From positions 1-53,905 of the forward strand of contig CAJWRJ010000007.1 of NCBI GenBank assembly GCA_913046215.1: a DNA stretch of 53,905 nt, in the 5' to 3' direction. Under the pieces are notes generated by a model. The model was not told where the DNA came from. It made no database searches and saw nothing but the letters and a program-made list of their open reading frames with translations. A program made the translations under genes and the position numbers. Positions 10,095 to 19,109 of the stretch are shown in pieces (position 1 is the stretch's first letter; each line of letters starts with the position of its first letter). Origin of the DNA: an uncultured Legionellales bacterium. GTDB lineage: Bacteria; Pseudomonadota; Gammaproteobacteria; Eutrophobiales; Eutrophobiaceae.

Positions 10095-10478
10095 CTAAAA
10101 AAATTCTCTACTTGTTCTTGGGGATGTCACCCATAGATCGTCAATAGGAGCCATCTTTTGTTTTGGTTTTAGACACAAACCCATCGCGAGACTATAAGCT
10201 AATGAAGGATTGTCTATTTGATTTTTCCAGACCAATTGCACCGCCTGAAATGCTCGATGTTTAATACTTCCCGCAACTGGTGCATTCTCGATTAAATTGA
10301 GAATTTCCTCTAGTACAATACCTCTGCGAAATGTATCAGATGCCTGATATGCATCCTCAGCAAATAATTTACATGAATTAACTGTATATGTTCTGGTTGT
10401 ATAATCATTAGCCAAAACATTTATTGGGTTAAGTATCTTCATAAATAATAATATTAAATAGACAATTAAACTTCTCAT
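10095..10478 (-). CDS. Exported protein of unknown function
   Basis: This 127-residue protein has an N-terminal hydrophobic segment ending at NVLA/ND (about residue 24), consistent with a signal peptide. The mature part is mostly helical and has two cysteines (in NSCKLF and MGLCLK) that could form a disulfide. It contains no motif I recognise. It lies about 40 bp downstream of a strong intrinsic terminator preceded by a structured transcript, so its expression may depend on read-through of that terminator. Confidence 0.6.
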   Translation of the reverse strand: MRSLIVYLILLFMKILNPINVLANDYTTRTYTVNSCKLFAEDAYQASDTFRRGIVLEEILNLIENAPVAGSIKHRAFQAVQLVWKNQIDNPSLAYSLAMGLCLKPKQKMAPIDDLWVTSPRTSREFF

Positions 10479-10519
10479 CTTAATTTCTCACTTATTCTAT
10501 GAGCCTCCATATTTTAGGT

Positions 10520-10559
10520 AAAAAAAAAGGCCGCTGGTCAGATAACCTGCGGCCTTTTT
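10520..10559 (-). terminator. Intrinsic terminator
   Basis: AAGGCCGC (10527-10534) pairs with GCGGCCTT (10549-10556) around a 14-nt loop; A and T runs extend the stem on both sides. On the minus strand the hairpin is followed by nine Ts, a strong rho-independent terminator. It ends the structured transcript starting near 10690 and lies just upstream of the exported-protein gene. Confidence 0.9.
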
Positions 10560-10690
10560 AGGATTAGTTAGTTTTTTTAAGTTATTAGATTAATAAAATC
10601 CATTGACGCACAGGTGCCTGTAGCTACCGCACAGGAAGTTGCGGTGCCATATAAATACCTGTTTTGTCATATAACTTAATTTCATAGGAG
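10520..10690 (-). ncRNA. Candidate structured small RNA or attenuator leader
   Basis: No gene explains the 336-bp gap between the exported-protein and Sel1-protein genes. On the minus strand a good sigma-70 promoter leads into about 170 nt ending in a strong terminator. The 9-nt arms TTAAGTTAT (10679-10671) and ATAACTTAA (10585-10577) pair perfectly and enclose two hairpins: ACCGCA/TGCGGT and ACAGG/CCTGT. The layout fits either a free small RNA or a 5' leader controlling the gene at 10478. The only ORF inside (31 codons from 10684) has no ribosome site. It does not match 6S RNA or any riboswitch I know. Confidence 0.55.
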
Positions 10691-10694
10691 CGCG

Positions 10695-10723
10695 ATATTC
10701 TCTATATTTCTGTGTAATGTCAA
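10695..10723 (-). promoter_or_regulatory. Sigma-70 promoter for the candidate small RNA
   Basis: On the minus strand the -35 box TTGACA (10723-10718) is a perfect consensus. A 17-bp spacer separates it from GAATAT (10700-10695), a reasonable -10 box. Transcription would start near 10688. No coding region begins close enough to be its obvious target other than through the terminator at 10520-10559. Confidence 0.7.
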
Positions 10724-10814
10724 GTTAAATATAGAAAAAATCTATATCATTATGATTTTTATTGGGTTTTTAATACGAAAATGCTGCTATCTCTATAGAG
10801 TATATGGTGGTTAT

Positions 10815-11720
10815 TCATTCTTTCACATGTAAATTCCAGAAATTTTTAGCCAATAATCTAGCTTCTATTAGCTGTTCTGAAGTAAATTTTCCTTCAATTT
10901 TATCTCTAATTTCCTCGGCAGGTTTAAAGCCTCTAGCTGCAACAACGCCTGCCCACGCATAAGCTTTTAGATAGTCTCGTTCAATCTTATCACCCAAATA
11001 ATAAAACTCGGCAAGCTTGTATTGGCTCATGATATTATTTTTTTTTGCTGAATTGAAAAACCACTCAAACTGTTCTTTATTTTCCTTGGGAATTCCTAAT
11101 CCTTCGCGATACATACTCATGAGATTAACTTGAGACTCTAAAAATCCTTGGTTAGATGCTTTCTGATACCAAATTATTGCCATATCATAATTTTTTACTG
11201 TCCCTCTACCATTTTGATACATGACTCCTAAATCATGTTGGGCTTTTGCCAACCCCTTTAGCGCAGCTTTTTCATACCACTTTACCGCCTCGTTATAATC
11301 CTGATTTACTCCAATACCATCATGGAACAAATACCCAATACTTGCCTCGGCCTCTGCATTACCCTGAACTGCTGCTTTTCGTGACCACTTCATTGCTTGC
11401 CAATAATCTCTATCTACACCTAAACCAGTTATATATAATTTAGCTAATCTGATTTGAGATTCTGGATAACCTCTTTTTGCTGATTTTTTATACCATCTAG
11501 CTGCTTCTTGATAGTCCTGTATTAAAAATTCACCATTCTCGTACATATATCCTAGATAATATTGCGCTCTAATATCGCCACCATCGGCAAGAAAAGAAAA
11601 CTCTCTATAAGCTCTCTCATAATCGCCTGATTGATAGGCCGTAAATGCAAGATCATAGTTAGATTGCCCACAGGCCAGTACAAAAAACATAAAACTTGCT
11701 AAAGTAAATAAAGATCTCAT
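10815..11720 (-). CDS. Sel1-like repeat lipoprotein
   Basis: This 301-residue protein has a lipoprotein signal peptide with lipobox VLAC, so Cys17 would be lipidated. It then carries about six Sel1-type repeats of roughly 36 residues with recurring motifs such as AQYYLGYMYENG, SQIRLAKLYITG, AEASIGYLFHDG and AQHDLGVMYQNG. Such solenoids mediate protein-protein contacts, often in envelope signalling or assembly. The partner cannot be read from the sequence. It is divergent from ccmA, whose start lies 73 bp away. Confidence 0.88.
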   Translation of the reverse strand: MRSLFTLASFMFFVLACGQSNYDLAFTAYQSGDYERAYREFSFLADGGDIRAQYYLGYMYENGEFLIQDYQEAARWYKKSAKRGYPESQIRLAKLYITGLGVDRDYWQAMKWSRKAAVQGNAEAEASIGYLFHDGIGVNQDYNEAVKWYEKAALKGLAKAQHDLGVMYQNGRGTVKNYDMAIIWYQKASNQGFLESQVNLMSMYREGLGIPKENKEQFEWFFNSAKKNNIMSQYKLAEFYYLGDKIERDYLKAYAWAGVVAARGFKPAEEIRDKIEGKFTSEQLIEARLLAKNFWNLHVKE

Positions 11721-11793
11721 AATTTCATAAGCTTACATAGTTTCTGTAGAATATCGACTATAATAAATCAATATAAATTAGATAAAAAAATAT

Positions 11794-12423
11794 ATGCCAC
11801 AATTTAGCGTGAATCATCTTGAATGTATTCGTCATAATAACATTCTATTTAGTAACCTAAACTTCAATATGAAGGACGGCGATTTGCTGCAGATCAATGG
11901 AGAAAATGGAAGCGGTAAAAGTAGTCTGCTCCAAATTTGCTCGGGACTAGCGGAACCCTCAGACGGTGCAGTCTTATGGAACGATGGTAACATTCGAAAA
12001 TATCGTTATGATTTTCAGAAAAATATGCTCTATTTGGGTCATAAAAACGCAATCAAAGAATCATTAACAGTAAAAGAAAATATGGAAATTATATTTACTC
12101 TTGCAGGTATGGAAAAAAAAGAAGAATTCTCAAAAATTTTAAAAACAATTGGTCTTCCTAATATTACAAATCTATTTGCTAGAAACTTATCTGCAGGTCA
12201 ACAAAGACGTTTAAGCTTAACCCGCTTATTAATGACTAGGTCAAAATTATGGTTACTTGATGAACCATTTAATACATTAGATAAACATGGTAAAAAGATG
12301 ATCGAAAAAATAATTTTTGATCATTGTAATTTAGGTGGAATCGTGATTTTTACGACACATCAAGAAATTGAGTTTAATGAATACCCAATAAAAAATATTC
12401 ATTTGGGAAATAAAAATGTTTGA
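11794..12423 (+). CDS. ccmA: Haem exporter ATP-binding subunit CcmA
   Basis: CcmA is the ATPase of the CcmABCD complex, which releases holo-CcmE after haem loading in System I cytochrome c maturation. The 209-residue protein has Walker A GENGSGKSS (about residues 36-44), ABC signature LSAGQQRRLSL, and Walker B WLLDEPFN followed by the switch histidine in TTHQEI. It opens a complete ccmABCDEFGHI operon and overlaps ccmB by 8 bp. Heavy need for c-type cytochromes fits methanol oxidation in the periplasm. Confidence 0.95.
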   Translation: MPQFSVNHLECIRHNNILFSNLNFNMKDGDLLQINGENGSGKSSLLQICSGLAEPSDGAVLWNDGNIRKYRYDFQKNMLYLGHKNAIKESLTVKENMEIIFTLAGMEKKEEFSKILKTIGLPNITNLFARNLSAGQQRRLSLTRLLMTRSKLWLLDEPFNTLDKHGKKMIEKIIFDHCNLGGIVIFTTHQEIEFNEYPIKNIHLGNKNV

Positions 12424-13090
12424 ATATATTAATATTTTCTGCACTCTACTAAAACGTGATTTAGTAATCGCAATTCGAGATAAAACAGATTTCATTAATT
12501 CGTTAACGTTCTTTGTCATTATAATTTTTCTGTTTCCTTTAACATATGGTACAGATTCAGAATTAATAATGAAATTTACTCCTGGAATGATCTGGATAAG
12601 TGCACTTCTTGCTACCTGTCTATCATTAGAAGGGGTTTTTCGATCTGATTTTGAGGATGGCACAATTGAACAATTAACTCTTTCTCGATACCCTCTAACC
12701 TTAATCTCATCTGCTAAAATAATGGCTCACTGGATCATATATAGTGCTCCTTTGATCGTTATATCTTTATTTATGAGTTTGATATTATCTCTACCAACAA
12801 ATGTAATAATGGTACTTTTTATTACATTATTATTAGGTACGCCAATTCTAAGTCTCATAGGCTCTATTATGGTTGTCCTTACTGTTGGTTTACGGGGCAG
12901 TATGCTACTTAGTTTATTAATTTTACCTCTATCAATGCCTATATTGATTTTTTCAATCTTGGCTATTAATAATGCAGCAATAAACCAATCTACATCCGCT
13001 GAAATCTATTTTCTAGGTGGAATGCTTGTGCTTGCAATAACTTTAGCTCCAATTGCAACTGCTGCTGCTTTACGTGTGAGAATGAGTTAA
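12416..13090 (+). CDS. ccmB: Haem exporter membrane subunit CcmB
   Basis: CcmB is the membrane subunit that pairs with the CcmA ATPase. The 224-residue protein has six hydrophobic helices and a typical CcmB N-terminus (LLKRDLVIAIRDKTDFINSL, then FRSDFEDGTIEQLTLSRYP). Its ATG overlaps the end of ccmA, and ccmC begins 4 bp after its stop codon, consistent with translational coupling. Confidence 0.95.
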   Translation: MFEYINIFCTLLKRDLVIAIRDKTDFINSLTFFVIIIFLFPLTYGTDSELIMKFTPGMIWISALLATCLSLEGVFRSDFEDGTIEQLTLSRYPLTLISSAKIMAHWIIYSAPLIVISLFMSLILSLPTNVIMVLFITLLLGTPILSLIGSIMVVLTVGLRGSMLLSLLILPLSMPILIFSILAINNAAINQSTSAEIYFLGGMLVLAITLAPIATAAALRVRMS

Positions 13091-13093
13091 AAG

Positions 13094-13828
13094 ATGTATA
13101 GATGGATACAACAATTTGGTTCACCGAAATATTTTTATGATATTTCATTAGTCGTGTCAAAATGGATTGGGGTTATTTGCCTCATATGCTTTATTGCAGG
13201 CTTATACGGAGGATTAGTAATAGCACCACCGGATTATCAACAAGGTGATAGTTATAGAATTATATACATACATGTTCCAGCATCGTGGATGTCTCTTTTT
13301 GTTTATATGATCTTAGCTATTTCAGGAGCTATAACTCTTATTTGGCGTATTAAAATCGCCGATTTTGTAGCTAGATCAAGTGCCATAATTGGTGCATCCT
13401 TTACTTTCTTGGCATTAGCAACTGGCGCTATCTGGGGTAAACCAATGTGGGGTACCTATTGGGTATGGGACGCTAGATTAACCTCTGAATTAATTTTGCT
13501 CTTTCTGTACTTGGGTTACATTGCACTTCAATCCTCATTCGAAGATAGACGTGTTGGAGCTCGCGCAGGAGCAATACTAGCTTTAATAGGCGTTATCAAT
13601 ATTCCTATCATCCATTACTCGGTTGAATGGTGGAGTACGCTTCATCAAGGTCCAACTATCTCTAAACTAGATGCACCCTCAATTCACTACTCAATGCTTA
13701 TTCCTTTATTATTAATGGCGATAGCTTATAAAACTTTTTACATATATACCCTTCTAATAAACATAAGAAGTGAAATTATAGAAAGTGAATATAACGCTAC
13801 ATGGGTAAAAAAAATGATAGGAGATTGA
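13094..13828 (+). CDS. ccmC: Haem-handling membrane protein CcmC
   Basis: CcmC presents haem to the chaperone CcmE at the periplasmic face. The 244-residue protein has six helices and the tryptophan-rich WWD-type signature (WGTYWVWDARLTSELILLF). Two periplasmic histidines that flank the haem are visible, in YIHVPASWMS and in IPIIHYSVEWWSTLHQG. It is fourth-base adjacent to ccmB and followed by ccmD after 3 bp. Confidence 0.96.
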   Translation: MYRWIQQFGSPKYFYDISLVVSKWIGVICLICFIAGLYGGLVIAPPDYQQGDSYRIIYIHVPASWMSLFVYMILAISGAITLIWRIKIADFVARSSAIIGASFTFLALATGAIWGKPMWGTYWVWDARLTSELILLFLYLGYIALQSSFEDRRVGARAGAILALIGVINIPIIHYSVEWWSTLHQGPTISKLDAPSIHYSMLIPLLLMAIAYKTFYIYTLLINIRSEIIESEYNATWVKKMIGD

Positions 13829-13831
13829 ATT

Positions 13832-13978
13832 ATGCTATTTGAAAATTTCTTTTCAATGGGTGGGTACGGAATATACGTATGGTCTGCATATGCTATTACG
13901 TTTATTGTGCTAATTTTAAATCTTTTCTTTACTATAAAAAGAGAAAAAAAAATACTTCGTAATTATAAAAAAAAATAA
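13832..13978 (+). CDS. ccmD: CcmD, small haem exporter protein
   Basis: This 48-residue reading frame starts at an ATG 3 bp after the ccmC stop, with GATAGGAG just upstream. It encodes MLFENFFSMGGYGIYVWSAY, then one membrane helix and a very basic tail (KREKKILRNYKKK). The motif GGYGxYVWxAY and the single helix are diagnostic of CcmD, which stabilises the CcmC-CcmE-haem complex. It is easily missed because of its length. Confidence 0.93.
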   Translation: MLFENFFSMGGYGIYVWSAYAITFIVLILNLFFTIKREKKILRNYKKK

Positions 13979-14002
13979 ATCATCATAATAATAAAGAGAA
14001 TA

Positions 14003-14449
14003 ATGTCACCTAGAAAGAAGCGTATTTTTGTTATTTGCATAGTGTTATCTGGTATAACTATATCGGTGGCACTTATTCTTACGGCATTTGAAAAAAACCT
14101 AATGTATTTTTACAGTCCAACAGAGGTCGCTAATGGTAGTGCACCCGAGGTACGTGATTTTCGAATTGGAGGCATAGTGCTAAAAGATAGCGTTAAAAGA
14201 AATGTTGATAATCTTAAAGTGAGTTTTGTGCTAACAGACACAGTTAGTGAAATTGAAGTTCAGTATGAGGGAATACTTCCTGATTTATTTAGAGAAGGTC
14301 AGGGAATTGTTGCTAATGGTAAACTTCAATCAAATAATATTTTTATTGCAAAACAGGTATTGGCAAAACATGATGAAAATTATATGCCACCAGAAGTTGC
14401 AGAAGCCTTAGAAAAAGCAAATTCTCACTTTATGGAACAATATAAATAA
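14003..14449 (+). CDS. ccmE: Haem chaperone CcmE
   Basis: CcmE binds haem covalently in the periplasm and passes it to CcmF/CcmH. The 148-residue protein has one N-terminal membrane anchor (residues 8-28) and a beta-barrel domain. The haem-attachment histidine is His123 in the motif AKHDENYMPPEV, with the conserved Tyr127, matching His130/Tyr134 of E. coli CcmE. This is therefore the classical histidine type rather than the archaeal cysteine variant. Confidence 0.96.
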   Translation: MSPRKKRIFVICIVLSGITISVALILTAFEKNLMYFYSPTEVANGSAPEVRDFRIGGIVLKDSVKRNVDNLKVSFVLTDTVSEIEVQYEGILPDLFREGQGIVANGKLQSNNIFIAKQVLAKHDENYMPPEVAEALEKANSHFMEQYK

Positions 14450-14462
14450 TAAAACGACCGCG

Positions 14463-16436
14463 ATGATACCTGAGCTTGGACATTTTACCTTAATTTTAGC
14501 CTTAGCAATGGCCTTTATACAAAGTAGTTTTCCTTTAGTGGGAGCTACTATTGCTAATCAAACATTCATGGCTTTAGCAAGGCCAGTTGCACGCCTACAA
14601 TTTTTCTTTGTAGTCATCTCATTTTTTATATTGGTATACTCTTTCTTGATCAATGATTTTTCTATATCTTATATCGCAAATAACTCCAATACATTACTGC
14701 CTTGGTACTATCGCTTTTCAGCAGTATGGGGTGCCCATGAAGGATCATTGTTACTTTGGGTGCTTATTTTAAATATTTGGACAATAGCTGTAACTTATTT
14801 CAGCCGTGGTTTACCTGAATATTTTGTAGCTCGTGTTATTGGCGTTATGGGCTTAATCAGCGCTGGCTTTCTTCTATTTATGTTATTTACATCAAATCCG
14901 TTTGAACGGATCTTTCCGATTCCATTAGACGGCGCTGATTTAAATCCTTTACTACAGGATATTGGTTTAATTATACACCCGCCAATTCTTTACATGGGGT
15001 ATGTCGGATTCTCTGTTGCCTTTAGTTTCGCTATAGCAGCACTATTAGATAGCAATCTCGATACAACATGGGCCAGATGGTCAAGACCTTGGACCTTACT
15101 TGCTTGGATATTTCTTACGTTAGGCATCGCGCTTGGTAGCTGGTGGGCCTACTATGAGTTGGGTTGGGGCGGCTGGTGGTTTTGGGATCCCGTAGAAAAT
15201 GCCTCTTTTATGCCATGGCTTATTGGAACAGCACTTATTCACTCTCTTGCTGCTACAGACAAAAGAGGGATATTTAAAAATTGGACATTATTGCTATCTA
15301 TATGCGCATTCGCTCTAAGTTTACTAGGTACTTTCTTAGTACGTTCTGGAGTAATAACGTCAGTTCATGCGTTTGCCACTGACCCAACAAGAGGAATTTT
15401 TATACTTTTATTACTAGGTGTATTTGTTGGAGGCTCACTCGTTCTTTATGCATTTCGTGCGCCTACCATAAAAGCAGGTGGTAAATTTAAATTACTCTCT
15501 CGAGAAACATTTCTACTGCTAAATAGTATTTTATTTTTAGTTGCTATGCTTACGGTGTTACTTGGAACAATTTATCCTTTAATTATTGAAGCATTAAATC
15601 TTGGAAAAATATCTGTTGGTGCTCCCTACTTCAATGCAGTATTTGTTCCAATAATGTCACCTCTTGTTGTTTTTCTTGGTCTAGGAGTTATTACAAAATG
15701 GAAGCAAGATAATCTTTTTCAACTACTCATAAAATTACGATACTTATTAATATCGACATTGTTTATTGGTATTACTATTGTATTAGTATTCTTCGAAAAC
15801 CATCAATTAAAAACATCAATGGGGATTATTGCAGCATTATGGATATCACTGACAACTTTTTACTCATTTTATTTGCGACTTCAAAATAAAAAAAATAAAT
15901 TAGCAGCAATGTTAATAATACCTCGCAGTTACTATGGAATGTTGCTTGCACATCTTGGTTTTTCTGTTTGTATTGTTGGAATAACAATAACAAGTAATCA
16001 TAGTGTAGATATTCATGAACGAATGAAAATTGGAGATACTATTGAATTTTCAAATTACCAATTTAATCTTAGAGACTTAAAGGAAATTTCAGGTCCTAAT
16101 TATAAAGCAACTGAGGCTATCGTAGATGTTAAAAAAAATGAAACTCTTATAACAACACTTCGTTCTCAAAAGAGAATCTATACAGTTCGTGATATGCCAA
16201 TGACTGAAGCCGGAATTGATGCTGGGTTTACAAGGGACATATATATGTCATTAGGTGAACCACTAGATACTGAATCATGGAGCGTGAGATTGTATCATAA
16301 ACCTTTTGTCCGCTGGATATGGTTGGGCTCGATACTAATGGCCATTGGTGGTTTGCTAGCAATATTAGATAAACGCTATCGTACCGCTAAACAAAGAAAA
16401 AAATCGATTATTGTTAACAATGAAGTTGTATCATAA
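14463..16436 (+). CDS. ccmF: Haem lyase subunit CcmF
   Basis: CcmF, with CcmH and CcmI, attaches haem to the CxxCH motif of apocytochromes. The 657-residue length and roughly 14 helices are normal. The WWD domain reads GWGGWWFWDPVENASFMPW, with histidines nearby in GAHEGSLLLWV and IHPPILYMGY. It begins 13 bp after ccmE. A long periplasmic loop lies close to the C-terminus before the last helix. Confidence 0.97.
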   Translation: MIPELGHFTLILALAMAFIQSSFPLVGATIANQTFMALARPVARLQFFFVVISFFILVYSFLINDFSISYIANNSNTLLPWYYRFSAVWGAHEGSLLLWVLILNIWTIAVTYFSRGLPEYFVARVIGVMGLISAGFLLFMLFTSNPFERIFPIPLDGADLNPLLQDIGLIIHPPILYMGYVGFSVAFSFAIAALLDSNLDTTWARWSRPWTLLAWIFLTLGIALGSWWAYYELGWGGWWFWDPVENASFMPWLIGTALIHSLAATDKRGIFKNWTLLLSICAFALSLLGTFLVRSGVITSVHAFATDPTRGIFILLLLGVFVGGSLVLYAFRAPTIKAGGKFKLLSRETFLLLNSILFLVAMLTVLLGTIYPLIIEALNLGKISVGAPYFNAVFVPIMSPLVVFLGLGVITKWKQDNLFQLLIKLRYLLISTLFIGITIVLVFFENHQLKTSMGIIAALWISLTTFYSFYLRLQNKKNKLAAMLIIPRSYYGMLLAHLGFSVCIVGITITSNHSVDIHERMKIGDTIEFSNYQFNLRDLKEISGPNYKATEAIVDVKKNETLITTLRSQKRIYTVRDMPMTEAGIDAGFTRDIYMSLGEPLDTESWSVRLYHKPFVRWIWLGSILMAIGGLLAILDKRYRTAKQRKKSIIVNNEVVS

Positions 16437-16441
16437 CTTAA

Positions 16442-16972
16442 ATGATCCGATATCTTCTTCCACTAACAATTTTTCTTGGAATTACAGTTTTATTCATTTA
16501 TGGACTTCAAAATGATCCAAGATATATTCCATCTCCATTAATAAATCAGTCAGCGCCAGAATTCAATCTGCCCACTCTGCACGAACCAGAATTAAATATT
16601 AAAATGGATACTTTAAAAGGTAAGGTATCGCTTCTAAACGTATGGGCATCTTGGTGCGCAGCGTGTCGCATTGAGCATCCTATATTAAACAATGCTGTCA
16701 GAAATTATGATATAAAACTCTATGGATTAAATTATAAAGATTCAAGGTCAGAAGCCCTTATATGGTTGAAAGATTTAGGTAATCCATATATTGAGAGTGC
16801 TTATGATAAAGATGGCGTTGTCGGGATTGATTACGGAGTTTATGGTGTACCTGAGACATTCATTATAGATAAGCAAGGAATTATTCGATACAAACATATT
16901 GGCCCGATTAACAATGAACAATTTGATAATATTATTATGCCAATGATAAGAAATCTTGAGGAAGAAAAATAA
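16442..16972 (+). CDS. ccmG: Thiol:disulfide interchange protein CcmG/DsbE
   Basis: CcmG is a membrane-anchored thioredoxin that keeps the cysteines of apocytochrome c reduced before haem attachment. The 176-residue protein has an N-terminal membrane segment (about residues 4-22) and a thioredoxin fold with active site WASWCAACRIEHP (Cys72, Cys75). The family-specific cis-proline segment YGVYGVPETFIID is present. It sits between ccmF and ccmH as usual. Confidence 0.95.
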   Translation: MIRYLLPLTIFLGITVLFIYGLQNDPRYIPSPLINQSAPEFNLPTLHEPELNIKMDTLKGKVSLLNVWASWCAACRIEHPILNNAVRNYDIKLYGLNYKDSRSEALIWLKDLGNPYIESAYDKDGVVGIDYGVYGVPETFIIDKQGIIRYKHIGPINNEQFDNIIMPMIRNLEEEK

Positions 16973-16974
16973 TC

Positions 16975-17379
16975 ATGAATAAAAGATTTATGTCTATTCT
17001 AATTCCTATTTTATTTTTTTATGCACAGAATTGTTTTACAAATGATGAGCCGGTAAAATTTAAGAACATTCTTCAAGAGGAACAATACTACAATCTTCTT
17101 GAGGAAGTTAGGTGTCTAGTGTGTCAAAACCAATCACTTGCTGATTCAAATGCCCCACTTGCACAAGATTTAAGAAATGAAATATATGAGATGGTTAATT
17201 CTAAGAAAAATAATAATGAAATTTTGGATTTTTTAGTTAAAAGATATGGTGATTTTGTTTTGTACCGTCCCCCCTTGAAAAAAAATACATGGTTGCTTTG
17301 GTTTGGCCCTTTTCTAATTTTAATTATAGCAATATCTATCGGCATTATAGTTATTAAAAAACAAATAGGTGATAAATAA
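16975..17379 (+). CDS. ccmH: Cytochrome c maturation protein CcmH
   Basis: CcmH is an apocytochrome c thiol reductant and part of the haem lyase. The 134-residue protein has a signal sequence, the redox motif RCLVCQNQSLADSNAPLA with Cys47 and Cys50, a conserved LxxRYGDFVLYRPP segment, and a C-terminal membrane helix. It is the short form; the TPR portion is encoded separately as ccmI. Confidence 0.95.
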   Translation: MNKRFMSILIPILFFYAQNCFTNDEPVKFKNILQEEQYYNLLEEVRCLVCQNQSLADSNAPLAQDLRNEIYEMVNSKKNNNEILDFLVKRYGDFVLYRPPLKKNTWLLWFGPFLILIIAISIGIIVIKKQIGDK

Positions 17380-17397
17380 ATATCACTAAAATAAATT

Positions 17398-18627
17398 ATG
17401 ATTTTATTCTGGTCAATCGCATCAAGTTTTCTATTAATATCAATAATAGTAATTATAAGAACATTATTTAGAAATAATGATGCTAAATATAGTAACAAAG
17501 CTACTCACGATCAAAAATTAAGAGAAATATACATCGATATAGAAAATAAATTAATTTCTGAGAGCGAAGCAAAAGATGCAATTATTGAATTAAAAAAATT
17601 AATACAAAAGGATAGCGAAAATATAGATTTTACAAATTCAAAATTACGCAACCTAAAAATTAGATCAAAAAAAATTATTTCTATACTTATTTTTATATTA
17701 GTACCTGTCTTTGTTTTAACAATATATAGCTATATCGGTAGTTCTAATTCAATAAAACTGCTAGCTACTAATACTAGCTCTCAAGAGCTTAGCAATGACA
17801 ACCTTGTATCAGTCGAAGAAATGCTAAAGGGTGTTGAGAGAAGATTAATTGATGATCCAGATAATGCAAATGATTGGTTAATGCTTGCTAATTCTTATGT
17901 CGTACTAAAACGTTATACGGACGCAATTAGAGCATATGAAAATTTATATCGATTAAACGGCGATGATCCGTCACTTTTATTCCGATATGCAGATGTTCTT
18001 GCAATGGCTAATTCTGGAATTTTTAAGGGCAAACCAACCGAACTCGTTAAGAAAGGTTTGCAGTTAGATCCAGAAAATACAATGGGATTATGGTTAGCAG
18101 GTCTAGCAGAATATGAAGAAGGTAGGATAAATAAAGCAATTGATTACTGGCAGAGAGTTCTACCAAAACTTGAAAAAGGGTCTGATGAAGAGAAAAATAT
18201 AAAAAAATACATTGAGTTCGCTGCTAAAGAAAATAATATTTCATTGGATAATAGTGTTGTTGAAAAAACTAATTTAAGCGAATACTCAATAAAGTTAAAT
18301 ATTGAATTATCTTCGGACTTTAGCGCTGTAGATATAAACAATACAGTCTTTATTTATGCAAAACCGGTAAATAGTAATATTAAAATGCCAATTGTTGTTT
18401 TACGTAAAAAAGTTAGTGATCTTCCATTAGAATTAAGTCTGGATGATTCTATGTCTATGCTGCCGAACAATAAGTTATCTGGTTATGAGTCTGTAATTGT
18501 TTTAGCTAGAATTTCAAAAACTGGAAATGCAAAATCAGAAAAAGGTGACTTAATTGGTGTTAGTAATCCTATTTCAACGAGATCAAAAGAAACGATTAAG
18601 ATTATTATCAATTCAATTGTTGAATAA
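17398..18627 (+). CDS. ccmI: Cytochrome c maturation protein CcmI (TPR protein)
   Basis: CcmI delivers apocytochrome c to the CcmFH lyase. The 409-residue protein has two N-terminal membrane helices (about residues 1-20 and 93-113) separated by a cytoplasmic loop. Tetratricopeptide repeats follow (about 140-275; for example NDWLMLANSYVVLKRYTDAI and TMGLWLAGLAEYEEGRINKAI), then a C-terminal domain ending in a typical VARISKTGNA segment. It closes the ccm operon. Confidence 0.92.
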   Translation: MILFWSIASSFLLISIIVIIRTLFRNNDAKYSNKATHDQKLREIYIDIENKLISESEAKDAIIELKKLIQKDSENIDFTNSKLRNLKIRSKKIISILIFILVPVFVLTIYSYIGSSNSIKLLATNTSSQELSNDNLVSVEEMLKGVERRLIDDPDNANDWLMLANSYVVLKRYTDAIRAYENLYRLNGDDPSLLFRYADVLAMANSGIFKGKPTELVKKGLQLDPENTMGLWLAGLAEYEEGRINKAIDYWQRVLPKLEKGSDEEKNIKKYIEFAAKENNISLDNSVVEKTNLSEYSIKLNIELSSDFSAVDINNTVFIYAKPVNSNIKMPIVVLRKKVSDLPLELSLDDSMSMLPNNKLSGYESVIVLARISKTGNAKSEKGDLIGVSNPISTRSKETIKIIINSIVE

Positions 18628-18650
18628 TCTTATGTATAATCCTGTCTCTT

Positions 18651-19037
18651 ATGAAGTATTTTCGTAATTTACATAAACAATATTTACTGATCTCCATAAT
18701 CTCAATAGGTTTATTAGGTAGAGCCTTTGTTGCATCTGGATTCATGCTTAATACAGATTTAAGTAGTGGAGATTTAATCACTGTTACGCTATGTCATGGT
18801 CCTAATAGCATTAACCAACTTTCTGGTCTTGATAATTCAAAGAATAATAATCCAGAGAATGATAATGAAGAAAATTATTGTAACTTATGGACATCAAGTG
18901 CGACATCACTTGTATTAATAAATTTAATAACAATTGATGAAGAATATTATGTAGATAATCAATTATTGAATTACTATAATGTTTTAACAATACCTGCCAT
19001 TAAATCATCAAAACTTGTTCGCGCACCTCCTGTTTAA
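18651..19037 (+). CDS. DUF2946-like exported/membrane protein
   Basis: This 128-residue protein has an N-terminal hydrophobic segment, the pattern GRAFVASGFML, a LCHGP motif, a central Cys-x-Leu-Trp-Thr, a hydrophobic stretch, and a C-terminal SSKLVRAPPV tail. That order resembles DUF2946 proteins, which I recall as often encoded beside copper-handling genes; it was not searched. It begins 23 bp after ccmI and precedes a Met/His-rich exported protein, so the pair may handle copper for cytochrome oxidases or cupredoxins. Function is not established. Confidence 0.6.
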   Translation: MKYFRNLHKQYLLISIISIGLLGRAFVASGFMLNTDLSSGDLITVTLCHGPNSINQLSGLDNSKNNNPENDNEENYCNLWTSSATSLVLINLITIDEEYYVDNQLLNYYNVLTIPAIKSSKLVRAPPV

Positions 19038-19109
19038 TTTTTCTTAATATGAAACTTTTTGACTAAATTTTTCTCATATATATGTATATATGATTTTATA
19101 GAGGTGCGT

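Noticed and set aside
10594-10684. A 31-codon ATG reading frame inside the candidate small RNA.
   Set aside because: It has no ribosome site and an uncharacteristic composition (several Trp, Cys and His), and it overlaps the paired arms of the predicted structure.
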